DNA of 36,889 nucleotides from Solirubrobacteraceae bacterium (lineage in GTDB: Bacteria > Actinomycetota > Thermoleophilia > Solirubrobacterales > Solirubrobacteraceae): NCBI GenBank assembly GCA_016462625.1, contig JAEMSV010000039.1, forward strand, positions 1-36,889. The letters are read 5' to 3'. Positions 1-8,293 of this stretch are shown piece by piece. The first letter of the stretch is position 1. Every line of letters begins with the position of its first letter. The translations under genes were made by a program, and so were the position numbers. A model generated the notes under the pieces. That model did no database searches, had not been told where the DNA came from, and worked only from the letters and a program-made list of their open reading frames with translations.

Positions 1-391
1 CGCGGTGGCACGGGACGATCAGCCCGATCGGGTTGCGGCCGTTCGTCGCGCCGACCGCGCGCATCGCGCTCGGCTTGCCGACCCGCTCGGCGAGCTCGCC
101 GTACGTGATCGTCTCGCCGTAGGGGATCGTCCGCAGCTGCTCCCAGACTGCGACCTGGAACGGCGTGCCATCGAACGCGAGCGGCACGTCGAACGCCGTG
201 CGCGTTCCGGCGAAGTACTCGTCGAGCTGGGCGACGACGTCGGTGAACGCCTCGGCATCCTCCCGCCAGTCCGGCTCGATCTTGCGGGGGTTCGGGCCGC
301 CCTGGAAGGCGAGGCCGGTGAGCGTCCCGCCGTCGCCCGTGAGCAGCAGCGGGCCGATCGGGGTCTCGATGGTGGTGTGCAGGATGGTCAT
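1..391 (-). CDS. ogt: Methylated-DNA--protein-cysteine methyltransferase (partial, C-terminus beyond window)
   Basis: Suicide repair enzyme that moves the alkyl group from O6-alkylguanine (or O4-alkylthymine) in DNA to its own cysteine. The 130 visible residues begin MTILHTTIETPIGPL, run through the DNA-binding helix region (residues about 78-112, with FQVAVWEQLRTIPYGET) and reach the active-site motif PCHR with Cys128, where the window ends; the last few dozen residues are missing only because of the edge. The ATG at 391 overlaps the TGA of the upstream Ada/AlkA gene as ATGA, so the two are very likely translated together as an alkylation-damage operon. Confidence 0.95.
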   Translation of the reverse strand, partial: MTILHTTIETPIGPLLLTGDGGTLTGLAFQGGPNPRKIEPDWREDAEAFTDVVAQLDEYFAGTRTAFDVPLAFDGTPFQVAVWEQLRTIPYGETITYGELAERVGKPSAMRAVGATNGRNPIGLIVPCHR

Positions 392-1851
392 GCCACTGCC
401 TCCAGGTTCGTCGGATGTTCCAGGCTGCTCCAGAGGTGCTGGACCGCGCTCGCGCGGTAAGGCCGCCAGCGCTCGGCGAGCCGCTCGACCGCGGCCGGGC
501 GGCCGTCCTGCCCGAGGCGCTCGAGCGCGTGACGGACGCCGAGGTCAGTGGGCAGGAAGGCGTCGGGATCGCGCAGCGCGCGCATGGCGATGTACGACGC
601 GGTCCAGGGGCCGATCCCCGGGAGCGCGACGAGCGCGGCCTGCGCCTCCTCGCGGTCAACGCCGACGTCGAGCGCGAGCTCGCCGCCGGCCAATGCGGTG
701 GCGAGACCCCGCAGGGCAGCGGCCCGCGATCGCGGCATCGCGGGTTCCGCGTGCATGAGGGCCTCGGCCGAGGGGAAGAGGTGCGTCACCCCGCCGAGGG
801 GACGGGCGAGCGGCTCACCGTGCTGGGCCACGAGCCGGCCGGCCAGCGTCGCCGCGCCGCCGAGTGACACCTGCTGGCCGAGCACCGCGCGGATCGCGAG
901 CTCATGGGCATCGACGTGCCCGGGCACGCGCCGGCCGGGAGCCGCGGTGACGAGCGGGCCCAACAGCGGGTCGGTGCCGAGCGCTTCGGCGACGCCGCGC
1001 GGGTCCGCGTCGAGGTCGAGGAGTCCGCGAGAGCGCTGGACCGCCGCGGCGAGGTCACGGACGTCGTCGAGACGCAGCCGCGCGAGCACGTGTCCGTCAC
1101 CCGGTGCCAGCTCCACGATGCCCGCGCCGTGGGGCAGCCGGAGGCTCCGGCGATAGACCTCGCCCTCGACCTCTTCCACCCCGGGCACGGCGCGGCGGCC
1201 GAGAAACGCGATCAGCCCCGCGGCGTCGAGCGGCTCGCGGTAGGGCAGGCGCAGCGCGATCGAGCCGCTGTCGTCCGCTCGGCCCTGACGGCGCACTCGC
1301 GCGCGCAGCGCGCGCGGGGGCTCGGCGAAGACCTCGCTGATCGTCGCGTTGAACTGCCGGACGCTGCTGAAGCCTGCCGCGAACGCGACCTCCCCGGCGG
1401 GGAGCGTCGTCGTCTCCAGCAGGACGCGCGCGGTCTGGGCCCGCTGGGCCCGGGCGAGCGCGAGCGGGCCCGCGCCGACGACGGCGACAAGCTGGCGGTG
1501 CACGTGGCGCTCGGTGTAGCCGAGCCGTGCCGCAAGCCCGCCGACGCCCTCGCGGTCCACGACGCCGTCGGCGATAAGGCGCATCGCGCGCCCGACGAGA
1601 TCGGAGCGCAGATCCCAGTCGGGGGATCCCGGCGTGGCGTCGGGGCGGCAGCGCTTGCACGCGCGAAAGCCCGCCTCCTGCGCGGCCGCCGGCGTCGCGT
1701 AGAAGCGCATGTTCTCCCGCTTCGGCGTCCGCGCGGGGCAACTCGGCCGGCAGTAGATCCCGGTGCTGCGCACCCCGACGTAGACCCACCCATCGAAGCG
1801 CGGGTCCTTCGTCTCAATGGCCTGCCACAGCTGGTCGGCATCGCGGAGCAT
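388..1851 (-). CDS. Ada-type regulator fused to AlkA DNA-3-methyladenine glycosylase
   Basis: Predicted adaptive-response protein (487 aa from the ATG at 1851). Residues 1-75 are the Ada zinc domain with the four ligand cysteines C34, C38, C65 and C68 (CRPSC and CKRC); C34 corresponds to the E. coli Ada cysteine that accepts methyl groups from phosphotriesters. Residues about 82-190 are an AraC-type HTH, 195-310 an AlkA N-terminal domain, and 312-480 an HhH-GPD glycosylase with hairpin LPGIGPWTA (409-417) and catalytic Asp436 in PTDLG. It should sense methylation, activate transcription and excise alkylated bases. Longer in-frame starts exist at 1869 and 1956; I chose 1851 because homology to Ada begins there. 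Downstream ogt overlaps by 4 bases. This Ada-AlkA fusion with separate Ogt is a known actinobacterial arrangement. Confidence 0.93.
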   Translation of the reverse strand: MLRDADQLWQAIETKDPRFDGWVYVGVRSTGIYCRPSCPARTPKRENMRFYATPAAAQEAGFRACKRCRPDATPGSPDWDLRSDLVGRAMRLIADGVVDREGVGGLAARLGYTERHVHRQLVAVVGAGPLALARAQRAQTARVLLETTTLPAGEVAFAAGFSSVRQFNATISEVFAEPPRALRARVRRQGRADDSGSIALRLPYREPLDAAGLIAFLGRRAVPGVEEVEGEVYRRSLRLPHGAGIVELAPGDGHVLARLRLDDVRDLAAAVQRSRGLLDLDADPRGVAEALGTDPLLGPLVTAAPGRRVPGHVDAHELAIRAVLGQQVSLGGAATLAGRLVAQHGEPLARPLGGVTHLFPSAEALMHAEPAMPRSRAAALRGLATALAGGELALDVGVDREEAQAALVALPGIGPWTASYIAMRALRDPDAFLPTDLGVRHALERLGQDGRPAAVERLAERWRPYRASAVQHLWSSLEHPTNLEAVA

Positions 1852-1921
1852 GGACACACCGTGCCACATCACAACGTCGGAAACTGGCGGAAATCGGACA
1901 TGGCCGTGCTGTGCCGTCCGA

Positions 1922-1969
1922 TACCCGCGAGTCGATCGGTTGTGGTGCGACCACACCCTCGGGTACGGT
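1922..1969 (+). promoter_or_regulatory. Nested inverted repeats over a candidate promoter for the acyl-CoA dehydrogenase operon
   Basis: An inner repeat TGTGGT-GCG-ACCACA (1941-1955) lies inside an outer repeat TACCCG (1922-1927)/CGGGTA (1960-1965). A possible -35 TTGTGG (1940-1945) is 18 bases from a -10 TACGGT (1964-1969), placing a start about 45 bases before the ATG at 2022. The region also separates the divergent ada-alkA gene, so a repressor here could affect both. Sequence-based inference only. Confidence 0.4.
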
Positions 1970-2021
1970 CCGAGTAGCCCAGCCCCCGACGCCGCGGAGC
2001 CCCACGGCGGACCATCTTGTG

Positions 2022-3185
2022 ATGAGCACGACTATCGCCCCCAACGCCAGCGCGCTGACGGATGAACAGATCGCCTTCGTCGCGGCCATCCGCGATTTCT
2101 GTGAACGGGAGGTCGGCACCCGCGAGCAGCGCGACAAGCTGACCAACCACGGCCAGCACCCGCACGTCCCCGAGCTCTACAACAAGGTCGCCGAGCTCGG
2201 CTGGCTCGGCATCGCGATCTCCGAGGAGTACGGCGGCTTCGGCGGGAGCATGGTCGACCTCATGCTCTTCCTCGAGGAGACCGCCCGCGGCCTGCTGCCG
2301 ATCGGCGGCTTCGCGGTCAGCATGATCTCCGCCGGCGCCTACCAGAAGTTCGGCACCGAGGAGCAGAAGAACGAGATCCTCAACGGCATCGTCAACGGCA
2401 ACGTCGAGTCGATCGCCATGAGCGAGCCCGGTGCGGGCTCGGACGTCGGCGCGCTGCAGTGCAAGGCCGAGAAGGTCGACGGCGGCTGGATCGTCAACGG
2501 CCAGAAGACGTGGATCAGCGAGGCGCAGTACGCGAAGCACATCCTCCTGGTCTGCCGCACCACCGCGGGCGGCAAGAAGCACGAGGGCCTGACGATGCTG
2601 AAGATCGACGTCCCGACCGAGGGCGTCGAGATCCGCGGCATCGACACCATGGGCGGCGAGGTCGTCAACGACGTCTTCTTCACCGACGTCTTCGTGCCCG
2701 AGTCGGCGCTCATCGGCCAGGAGGACCAGGCATGGATGCAGCTCATGACCGGCCTGAACCTCGAGCGGCTCATCATCGCCGGCCTCTCGATCGGCGCCGC
2801 GCAGCGCGCGTTCGACGACGCGCTCTCCTACATCAAGGAGCGGGAGCAGTTCGGCCGCCCGATCGGCTCGTTCCAGGTGCTCAAGCACCGCATCGCCGAT
2901 CTCGCGACCGAGATCGAGTGCGCACGCCTGCTGACGTATGACACCGCCCGCAAGGTCGATGCGAACCCCGGCGCGCTGTTCCCGCGCGAGGCGTCGATGG
3001 CCAAGCTCAAGACCACCGAGGTGGCCAAGAAGGTCGCCATCGAGGGCATGCAGATGATGGGCGGCTACGGCTACGCCACCGAGTACGACATGGAGGGTCA
3101 CGTCCGCCTGGCGCTGGTCTCCACGACCTACGGCGGCACGAGCGAGATCCAGCGGGACATCATCGGCAAGACGTTCGGTCTCTAG
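2022..3185 (+). CDS. Acyl-CoA dehydrogenase
   Basis: FAD-dependent alpha,beta-dehydrogenation of an acyl-CoA (387 aa, usual family length). The N-terminal helical domain (residues 12-125), middle beta domain with SEPGAGSDVGAL (about 136-148) and C-terminal helical domain with GGYGYATEYDMEGHVRLA and GGTSEIQRDIIG are all present. The usual catalytic Glu of the C-terminal (Y)EGT motif is Gly371 here (YGGT). Instead Glu248 in GLNLERLIIAG sits at the position used by isovaleryl-CoA dehydrogenase, so the enzyme probably acts on branched, long or steroid-type acyl chains rather than being inactive. The start MSTTIAP was chosen because homology begins about ten residues later; no strong Shine-Dalgarno is visible. 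The acyl-CoA ligase gene follows after 26 bases. Confidence 0.93.
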   Translation: MSTTIAPNASALTDEQIAFVAAIRDFCEREVGTREQRDKLTNHGQHPHVPELYNKVAELGWLGIAISEEYGGFGGSMVDLMLFLEETARGLLPIGGFAVSMISAGAYQKFGTEEQKNEILNGIVNGNVESIAMSEPGAGSDVGALQCKAEKVDGGWIVNGQKTWISEAQYAKHILLVCRTTAGGKKHEGLTMLKIDVPTEGVEIRGIDTMGGEVVNDVFFTDVFVPESALIGQEDQAWMQLMTGLNLERLIIAGLSIGAAQRAFDDALSYIKEREQFGRPIGSFQVLKHRIADLATEIECARLLTYDTARKVDANPGALFPREASMAKLKTTEVAKKVAIEGMQMMGGYGYATEYDMEGHVRLALVSTTYGGTSEIQRDIIGKTFGL

Positions 3186-3211
3186 CCGTACCCCAGGAGG
3201 AGAGAGCAGAC

Positions 3212-4810
3212 ATGCAGGAGACGGTCCGCAGGGTCACCAGAGCAGTCTCGGTGTTGCACGGTGCAGGAGTCCTGCGGGCCGAATCGCCCCTGGCGTTCGC
3301 GAGATTCGCCAAGCAGATGAAGCGCTGGGGGCCGGGCCTCGGGGGCGCGGTGGCGGCGAACGCCGCCCGCGACCCCCGAAAGGTCGCGATGTACGACGAC
3401 CTCGGTCCGGTCACGTACAGCGAGCTCGACGAGCGGTCCTCGCGGCTCGCCAGCGGGCTCGCCGCGCGCGGGTTCAAGGAGGGCGACACCGCGGGCCTGC
3501 TCTGCCGCGACCACCGCTTCTTCGTCGAGGGTGCGGCCGCGATCAGCAAGCTCGGCTGCAACCTCGTCCTGATGAACACGTCGTTCAGCGGGCCGCAGCT
3601 GCGTGACGTGATGACGCGGGAGGAGGTCAAGTTCCTTATCCACGACGAGGAGTTCCTGCCCCTCGCCGCCGAGGCGCCCGACGTGCTGTCGGTCGTCGCC
3701 TGGGCCGACGGCAGCGTCGAGGGTGACTCGATCGAGTCGCTCATCTCCGACGCACCCGCGGGCCACCCGGACCCGCCGAGCGAGCCCGGCCGCGTGATCC
3801 TGCTGACGTCGGGCACGACCGGCACCCCGAAGGGCGCGCGCCGCCCGACGAGCACGCCCGTCGCCGCGATCATCGACCTCCTCGACGGGATCCCGTTCCA
3901 CCACGGCGACCGGCACTTCGTCGTCGCCCCGCTGTTCCACGCGTGGGGCTTCTCGCACTTCGGCCTCTGTGTCCTGCTCGGGATGGAGATGATCGTGCGA
4001 CGCCGGTTCGACCCGGAGGGCACGCTCGAGGCCATCGACAAGTACCGCCCGCGCTCCGCCGCGATGGTGCCCGTCATGGCGCAGCGCATCCTGAACCTCC
4101 CCGAGGAGACCCGCGCGAAGTACAACACCTCCTCGCTGGAGATCGTGGCGCTCGGCGGCTCGGCGATCCCGGGCGATCTCGCCGTCCGCTGGATGGACGA
4201 GTTCGGCGACAACGCCTACAACACGTACGGCAGCACCGAGGTCGCGATCGTCTCGATCGCCGGCCCGCAAGACCTGCGCGACGACCCGGCCACGGCCGGC
4301 AAGATCGTCAGCAGCGCCGAGGTGCGGCTCCTCGACGCCGACGGGCGCCCCACGCAGTCCGGCCAGCCGGGCCGCATCTTCGTCGGCGCGTCCGCGTCGT
4401 TCGACGGCTACACGGGCGGTGGCACCAAGGAGCAGGTCGACGGCCTGATGAGCAGCGGAGACATGGGGTCGATCGACGCCAAGGGCCGGCTGCGGATCGA
4501 GGGCCGCGACGACGACATGATCGTGTCGGGCGGCGAGAACGTCTACCCGCGCGAGGTCGAGGACCTCATCGCGACGATCGGCGGCGTCATCGAGGTCGCG
4601 GTGATCGGCGTCGCCGACGACGAGTTCGGCCAGCGCCTCCGCGCGTTCGTGGTCCGTGAGGACGACGACGCCATCGGCGAGGACACCATCAAGGACGCCG
4701 TCCGCAGCGATCTGGCGCGATACAAGGTCCCGCGCGAGGTCATCTTCCTCGAGGAGCTCCCCCGCACGTCGACGGGGAAGATCCTCAAGCGGGAACTGAC
4801 CACGACGTAG
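3212..4810 (+). CDS. AMP-binding acyl-CoA synthetase
   Basis: Class I adenylate-forming enzyme (532 aa) that activates a carboxylic acid to acyl-AMP and then acyl-CoA. Motifs in order: P-loop LLTSGTTGTPKGARR (about 196-210), YGSTEVAIVS (about 338), SGDMGSID (about 415), hinge GRDDDMIVSGGENVYPREVE (about 431-450) and the C-terminal catalytic lysine region TSTGKILKREL (about 520-530). An AGGAGG Shine-Dalgarno at 3195-3200 fixes the ATG at 3212. It lies 26 bases after the acyl-CoA dehydrogenase on the same strand, so ligase and dehydrogenase probably act in succession in beta-oxidation of an unidentified acid. Substrate cannot be read from the sequence. Confidence 0.93.
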   Translation: MQETVRRVTRAVSVLHGAGVLRAESPLAFARFAKQMKRWGPGLGGAVAANAARDPRKVAMYDDLGPVTYSELDERSSRLASGLAARGFKEGDTAGLLCRDHRFFVEGAAAISKLGCNLVLMNTSFSGPQLRDVMTREEVKFLIHDEEFLPLAAEAPDVLSVVAWADGSVEGDSIESLISDAPAGHPDPPSEPGRVILLTSGTTGTPKGARRPTSTPVAAIIDLLDGIPFHHGDRHFVVAPLFHAWGFSHFGLCVLLGMEMIVRRRFDPEGTLEAIDKYRPRSAAMVPVMAQRILNLPEETRAKYNTSSLEIVALGGSAIPGDLAVRWMDEFGDNAYNTYGSTEVAIVSIAGPQDLRDDPATAGKIVSSAEVRLLDADGRPTQSGQPGRIFVGASASFDGYTGGGTKEQVDGLMSSGDMGSIDAKGRLRIEGRDDDMIVSGGENVYPREVEDLIATIGGVIEVAVIGVADDEFGQRLRAFVVREDDDAIGEDTIKDAVRSDLARYKVPREVIFLEELPRTSTGKILKRELTTT

Positions 4811-4815
4811 CGTGC

Positions 4816-4853
4816 GACGGTACGGGCGGTGAGTTCTCCCGCCCGGAACCGTC
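4816..4853 (+). other. Long imperfect hairpin between the ligase and sigma factor genes
   Basis: Arms GACGGT (4816-4821) plus CGGGCGG (4823-4829) pair with CCGCCCG (4839-4845) plus ACCGTC (4848-4853), giving 13 base pairs, a small internal bulge and a 9-base loop. No T-run follows, so it could be a Rho-assisted terminator of the upstream operon, or a leader structure that hides the start of the sigma factor message, whose ATG is 8 bases further on. Confidence 0.4.
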
Positions 4854-4861
4854 ATACGCAC

Positions 4862-5851
4862 ATGACCACCACCGAATCGCCCGAGCTGATCGCCGCCGCC
4901 ACGGGCGGCGACGAGACCGCCTTCGCCCAGATCACCGCCCGCCACCGGCGCGAGCTGCTCGTCCACTGCTACCGGATGCTCGGCTCGCTCGACGACGCCG
5001 AGGACATGGTCCAGGAGACGTTCCTGCGCGCGTGGCGCAAGCGCGAGACGTACGCGGGGCGCGCCTCGTTCCGCGCCTGGCTGTACCGGATCGCCACGAA
5101 CGTCTGCCTCGACACGCTCGACAGGAAGCCGCGGGAGATTCCGTCCGATGCGGACCCCGCCAGCGCGTTCGAGGTCCCATGGCTGCAGCCGCTCCCCGAC
5201 GCCATGGTGGCGCCGACGGCCGACGAGCCGCACGCGGCGATCGTCGCCAACGAGACGATCGAGCTGGCGTTCCTCATGGCGATCCAGCACCTGACCCCGC
5301 AGTCGCGCGCGGCGTTCATCCTGCGCGACATCCTCGACTGGTCGGCGAGCGACACCGCCGCGGCGCTGGAGACCAGCGTGCCCGCGGCGAACTCCGCGCT
5401 CCAGCGCGCCCGCGACACGCTGCGCGACCGGCTCCCGGAGCGTCGGGAGGCGTGGCCGGCGAGCACCGATCCGAGCGCCGACGAGCGGGAGCTGCTCGCG
5501 CGGTACATCGCCGCGAACGAAGAGCCCGACGACGAGGCGCTGCTCGCCACCATCCGGGACGACGCGCGCTGGGCCATGCCGCCGGAGCCGCTCTCCATCA
5601 TCGGCAATCGCAAGATGCTCGACGCGTGGAAGCAGGGCGGCTTCGGGACGCCGACCTGGGGACCGATCAGGTGCATCACCACGCGCGCGAACGGCCAGCC
5701 CGCCGTCGCGTGCTACGTCAAGCGGCCGGACGACACCACGTTCCGGCCGATGGCGCTCGACACGCTGCGCATCGAGGACGGTCAGATCGCGGAGATCATC
5801 ACCTTCGGACCGAAGGTCTTCCCCACCTTCGAGCTGCCCGCCACGCTCTGA
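4862..5851 (+). CDS. ECF sigma factor, SigG-like, with C-terminal SnoaL-like domain
   Basis: Alternative sigma factor of 329 aa. Region 2 (about residues 15-85) contains LLVHCYRMLGSLDDAEDMVQ and AWLYRIATNVCLD; the linker VPWLQPLPD and region 4 (LTPQSRAAFILRDILDWS...AANSALQRARD, about 145-190) resemble mycobacterial SigG. The C-terminal third (about 205-325, with LLARYIAANEE, PRLFPTFELP-type ending FPTFELPATL) is a SnoaL/NTF2-like fold typical of this group, which usually replaces a separate anti-sigma factor as the control element. No anti-sigma gene is adjacent. I prefer the ATG at 4862; an in-frame GTG at 4829 lies within the hairpin. Target promoters are unknown. Confidence 0.9.
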   Translation: MTTTESPELIAAATGGDETAFAQITARHRRELLVHCYRMLGSLDDAEDMVQETFLRAWRKRETYAGRASFRAWLYRIATNVCLDTLDRKPREIPSDADPASAFEVPWLQPLPDAMVAPTADEPHAAIVANETIELAFLMAIQHLTPQSRAAFILRDILDWSASDTAAALETSVPAANSALQRARDTLRDRLPERREAWPASTDPSADERELLARYIAANEEPDDEALLATIRDDARWAMPPEPLSIIGNRKMLDAWKQGGFGTPTWGPIRCITTRANGQPAVACYVKRPDDTTFRPMALDTLRIEDGQIAEIITFGPKVFPTFELPATL

Positions 5852-5866
5852 CTGTCACGAAGGCGA

Positions 5867-5896
5867 CGCTCCGCCCGTGACCGCGTCGACGGAGCG
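5867..5896 (+). terminator. Weak hairpin after the sigma factor gene
   Basis: CGCTCCG (5867-5873) and CGGAGCG (5890-5896) form a 7-bp stem with a 16-base loop, 15 bases after the sigma factor stop. There is no T-run; it may be a Rho-dependent end or chance pairing in GC-rich DNA. Confidence 0.25.
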
Positions 5897-5955
5897 CGCG
5901 CCGCCCCGCTGGGACCTTGGGATGCACCCTGACCGACCGACCAAGGGAGTTCCCC

Positions 5956-6828
5956 ATGTTCCGCAGCATCATCCTCGCGCTGTTCGCCGTCCTCGCCGTC
6001 ACGGCGCTGCCCTCAGCGGCGAACGCCGACGTTCCAAGCGGCGCCAGACAGTGGGAGGCCCGCAACGCCTCGACCCTCCAGACCGGCACCGAGTACGACC
6101 TGTTCAACGGCCAGGGCGGGCAGCTCGGCTACGGCAACCGCACGTTCGGCGTCGACCTGGAGTGGACCAAGAGCGGTGGCCGCTTCGTCTTCATGCGCGA
6201 CAGCGGCAAGCCCAACGTCCGCGACCACCGTCGCGGCCCCATCGCCGAGGACCAGCGGGTCGCCATCTACAACACCAAGACCCGCAGGTACCTGCGCTAC
6301 GAGAACCGCGGCGACGTGAAGGCCGACCTGGAGTGGAGTCGCACGCCCGTCTATGAATGGAACGTGCAGGGCCAGCAGGGCAACGACTTCGCCCTGTTCA
6401 ACACGCGGGTCAGCAAGTACGTCGCCTACAAGTTCCGCAACTACGGCATCAACCTCGGCTGGCTCCAGGTCGGGCCGACGCCGACCCAGTCGTTCAGCGT
6501 GAGCATGAGCGCTCAGCCGGTCATCGAAGGGTGGATCCCGTACCTCGGCTCGTTCGGCGCCAAGGGCACCCTGCTCTCGGCCCAGAACGCCAGCCAGTCG
6601 GCCACGCTGATGTTCCTCAAGCCGGGCAAGAAGACCGGGGACTGCAGCGATCCCACCGCAACCGAGCGCGTCGCGCCCGGGGCCAAGATGACCGCAGCTC
6701 AGATGAAGACGCTGTACGGCGCGGAGACCCCGCGGCTGCCGCTGAACTTCCTGGCCTGCATCACCACGCCGACGCCGCAGAACATCACGCTGACGTTCCT
6801 GAACATCACCTACAGGCTGGACGCCTGA
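5956..6828 (+). CDS. Secreted protein with three beta-trefoil-like repeats
   Basis: Exported protein of 290 aa. Residues 1-24 are a Sec signal peptide (positive MFRS start, hydrophobic core, ANA before Asp25). The mature part holds three related segments at about 46-70, 101-127 and 144-169, each reading roughly (Y/V/F)-x-(L/I)-(F/Y)-N, then a Tyr-rich stretch, then G-(V/I)-x-L-x-W (DLFN...GVDLEW, AIYN...KADLEW, ALFN...GINLGW). Threefold repeats of this size suggest a beta-trefoil, often a glycan- or ligand-binding fold. A C-terminal part (about 175-290) is unrelated and has two cysteines. AAGGGAG at 5943-5949 supports the ATG at 5956. I do not recognise the family; function is unknown. The last 19 bases overlap the convergent monooxygenase gene. 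Confidence 0.8.
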   Translation: MFRSIILALFAVLAVTALPSAANADVPSGARQWEARNASTLQTGTEYDLFNGQGGQLGYGNRTFGVDLEWTKSGGRFVFMRDSGKPNVRDHRRGPIAEDQRVAIYNTKTRRYLRYENRGDVKADLEWSRTPVYEWNVQGQQGNDFALFNTRVSKYVAYKFRNYGINLGWLQVGPTPTQSFSVSMSAQPVIEGWIPYLGSFGAKGTLLSAQNASQSATLMFLKPGKKTGDCSDPTATERVAPGAKMTAAQMKTLYGAETPRLPLNFLACITTPTPQNITLTFLNITYRLDA

Positions 6829-8291
6829 GTCGCAGCCGTGTCCGCTGCGGGCGCCGGGATCGACGCGAAGTCGTCGCCCGGCCCCGCGGCGAGCATGTCG
6901 TAGAACGCCTGCGGGGTGAACGGCCAGAGCGTCGGCGTCCCGTCGGGCGCGAGGTACCAGGAGTCGCAGCCCGTGACCCACACGGTGTCGGGCATCGCCT
7001 CGCGGATGTCGTGGGTGAACTTCGCGGACGCCTCGGGCGTGGGCGCGTACGCCGTGGCCTCGCCGGCGGCGATCCGGCGAACCAGCCGCAGGACGAAGGC
7101 CACCTGCGCCTCCGCGATCGGGAACAGCGACGTGTTGCCGATCGGGCTGTTCGGCCCGAGCAGCAGGAAGAGGTTGGGGAAGCCCGGCATGCCGATCGTG
7201 CGGTGCGCCCGTGGACCGTCGCGCCAGACCTCGTCGAGCGTCACGCCGTCCTCGCCGGTGACCGCCATCGGCCGCAGGTAGGACTGCGCGTCGAAGCCGG
7301 TGGCCATCACGAGCACGTCGATCTCGTGGAGGCGCCCGTCCTCGGTCACGAGACCCGTGGGCTCCACCCGCGCAATCCCGCCCGAGACGATCTCGACGTT
7401 CGGGAGCTGCACCGCCTTGTAATAGCCCGCCGACATGATCAGGCGCCGGCACATCGGCTCGTCCTTCGGCGTGAGCCGCGCGCGGAGCTCCGGGTCGCGG
7501 ACGCGCCACAGGTTCAGCCGGCAGGCGGTCTGCACCACCCAGCGCTTTACGCCCGGCTTGATCAGCCCCTCGAACGTGCTCTCGAGCATGCGCTGGTGGT
7601 AGCGGTAGAGCAGCCGGGAGAGCTGCGGCCACTGGCGCAGGGCGCGCTGCGTCGAACGCGAGTACTCGGCGTTGCCCATCGGCAGGGTCCACTGCGGCGT
7701 GCGCTGGAACTGCGTGACCTGGTGGCCCGCCTCGCCCAGCGCCGTGACGATCTGCACGCCGGTCGATCCCGTGCCGAGAACGCCGATCCGCGCGCCCTCC
7801 AGCGGCACGTCGTGGTCCCACCGGGCCGAGTGGAAGGCGGGCCCGGCGAACGTCTCGAGCCCGGGCAGCTCGGGCAGCCGCGGGCGATGCAGCACGCCCG
7901 TCGCCGCGACCACGACATCGGCGACGTGCGTCGCGCCGGTGGTGGTCTCCATCGTCCAGCGGGCGCCGTCCCAGTCGCACCGCGCGATCTCCGTCCCGAA
8001 CACCGTGTGCTCACGGAGTCCGTGCCGCTCGGCGACGTCGCAGAGGTACCGGTGGATCTCCGGCCCGGCCGAGAACCGGTGGGTCCAGTCAGGGTTCGGC
8101 GCGAAGCTGTAGCTGTAGAACGGCGACGGGACGTCGCACGCCAGGCCCGGGTAGGTGTTGTCCCGCCAGGTCCCGCCGTAGTCCTGCGCCTTCTCGAAGA
8201 TCCGGACGTCCGCGACCCCAGCCTGCAGCAGCTTGGCCGCCATCGCGATGCCGGACATCCCAGCCCCGATGATCGCCACCCGGGGTCGCAT
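6810..8291 (-). CDS. Flavin-containing (Baeyer-Villiger type) monooxygenase, last gene of the mce operon
   Basis: FAD- and NADPH-dependent oxygenase of 493 aa. The FAD Rossmann motif is GAGMSG (9-14), followed by YGGTWRDNTYPGLACD (38-53), the monooxygenase fingerprint FAGPAFHSARWD (148-159) and a second Rossmann motif GTGSTG (173-178) for NADPH; MATGFD is further on. The family oxygenates ketones, including steroid and cyclic ketones, or heteroatoms. Its ATG lies 2 bases after the mceF stop, so it is cotranscribed and probably translationally coupled with the Mce transporter, suggesting it acts on the imported lipid. The substrate is inferred from context only. The 3' end overlaps the convergent secreted-protein gene by 19 bases. 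Confidence 0.92.
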   Translation of the reverse strand: MRPRVAIIGAGMSGIAMAAKLLQAGVADVRIFEKAQDYGGTWRDNTYPGLACDVPSPFYSYSFAPNPDWTHRFSAGPEIHRYLCDVAERHGLREHTVFGTEIARCDWDGARWTMETTTGATHVADVVVAATGVLHRPRLPELPGLETFAGPAFHSARWDHDVPLEGARIGVLGTGSTGVQIVTALGEAGHQVTQFQRTPQWTLPMGNAEYSRSTQRALRQWPQLSRLLYRYHQRMLESTFEGLIKPGVKRWVVQTACRLNLWRVRDPELRARLTPKDEPMCRRLIMSAGYYKAVQLPNVEIVSGGIARVEPTGLVTEDGRLHEIDVLVMATGFDAQSYLRPMAVTGEDGVTLDEVWRDGPRAHRTIGMPGFPNLFLLLGPNSPIGNTSLFPIAEAQVAFVLRLVRRIAAGEATAYAPTPEASAKFTHDIREAMPDTVWVTGCDSWYLAPDGTPTLWPFTPQAFYDMLAAGPGDDFASIPAPAADTAATQASSL

Positions 8292-8293
8292 GG

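Noticed and set aside
3182..5290. A 702-residue minus-strand frame opposite the ligase and sigma factor genes
   Set aside because: Low-complexity Arg/Asp/Val content, crosses two well-supported genes.
5853..5887. TGTCACG followed by CGTC, resembling an ECF41-type promoter after the sigma factor gene
   Set aside because: The spacer is 24 bases, much longer than expected, and the sigma factor resembles SigG rather than SigJ/ECF41.
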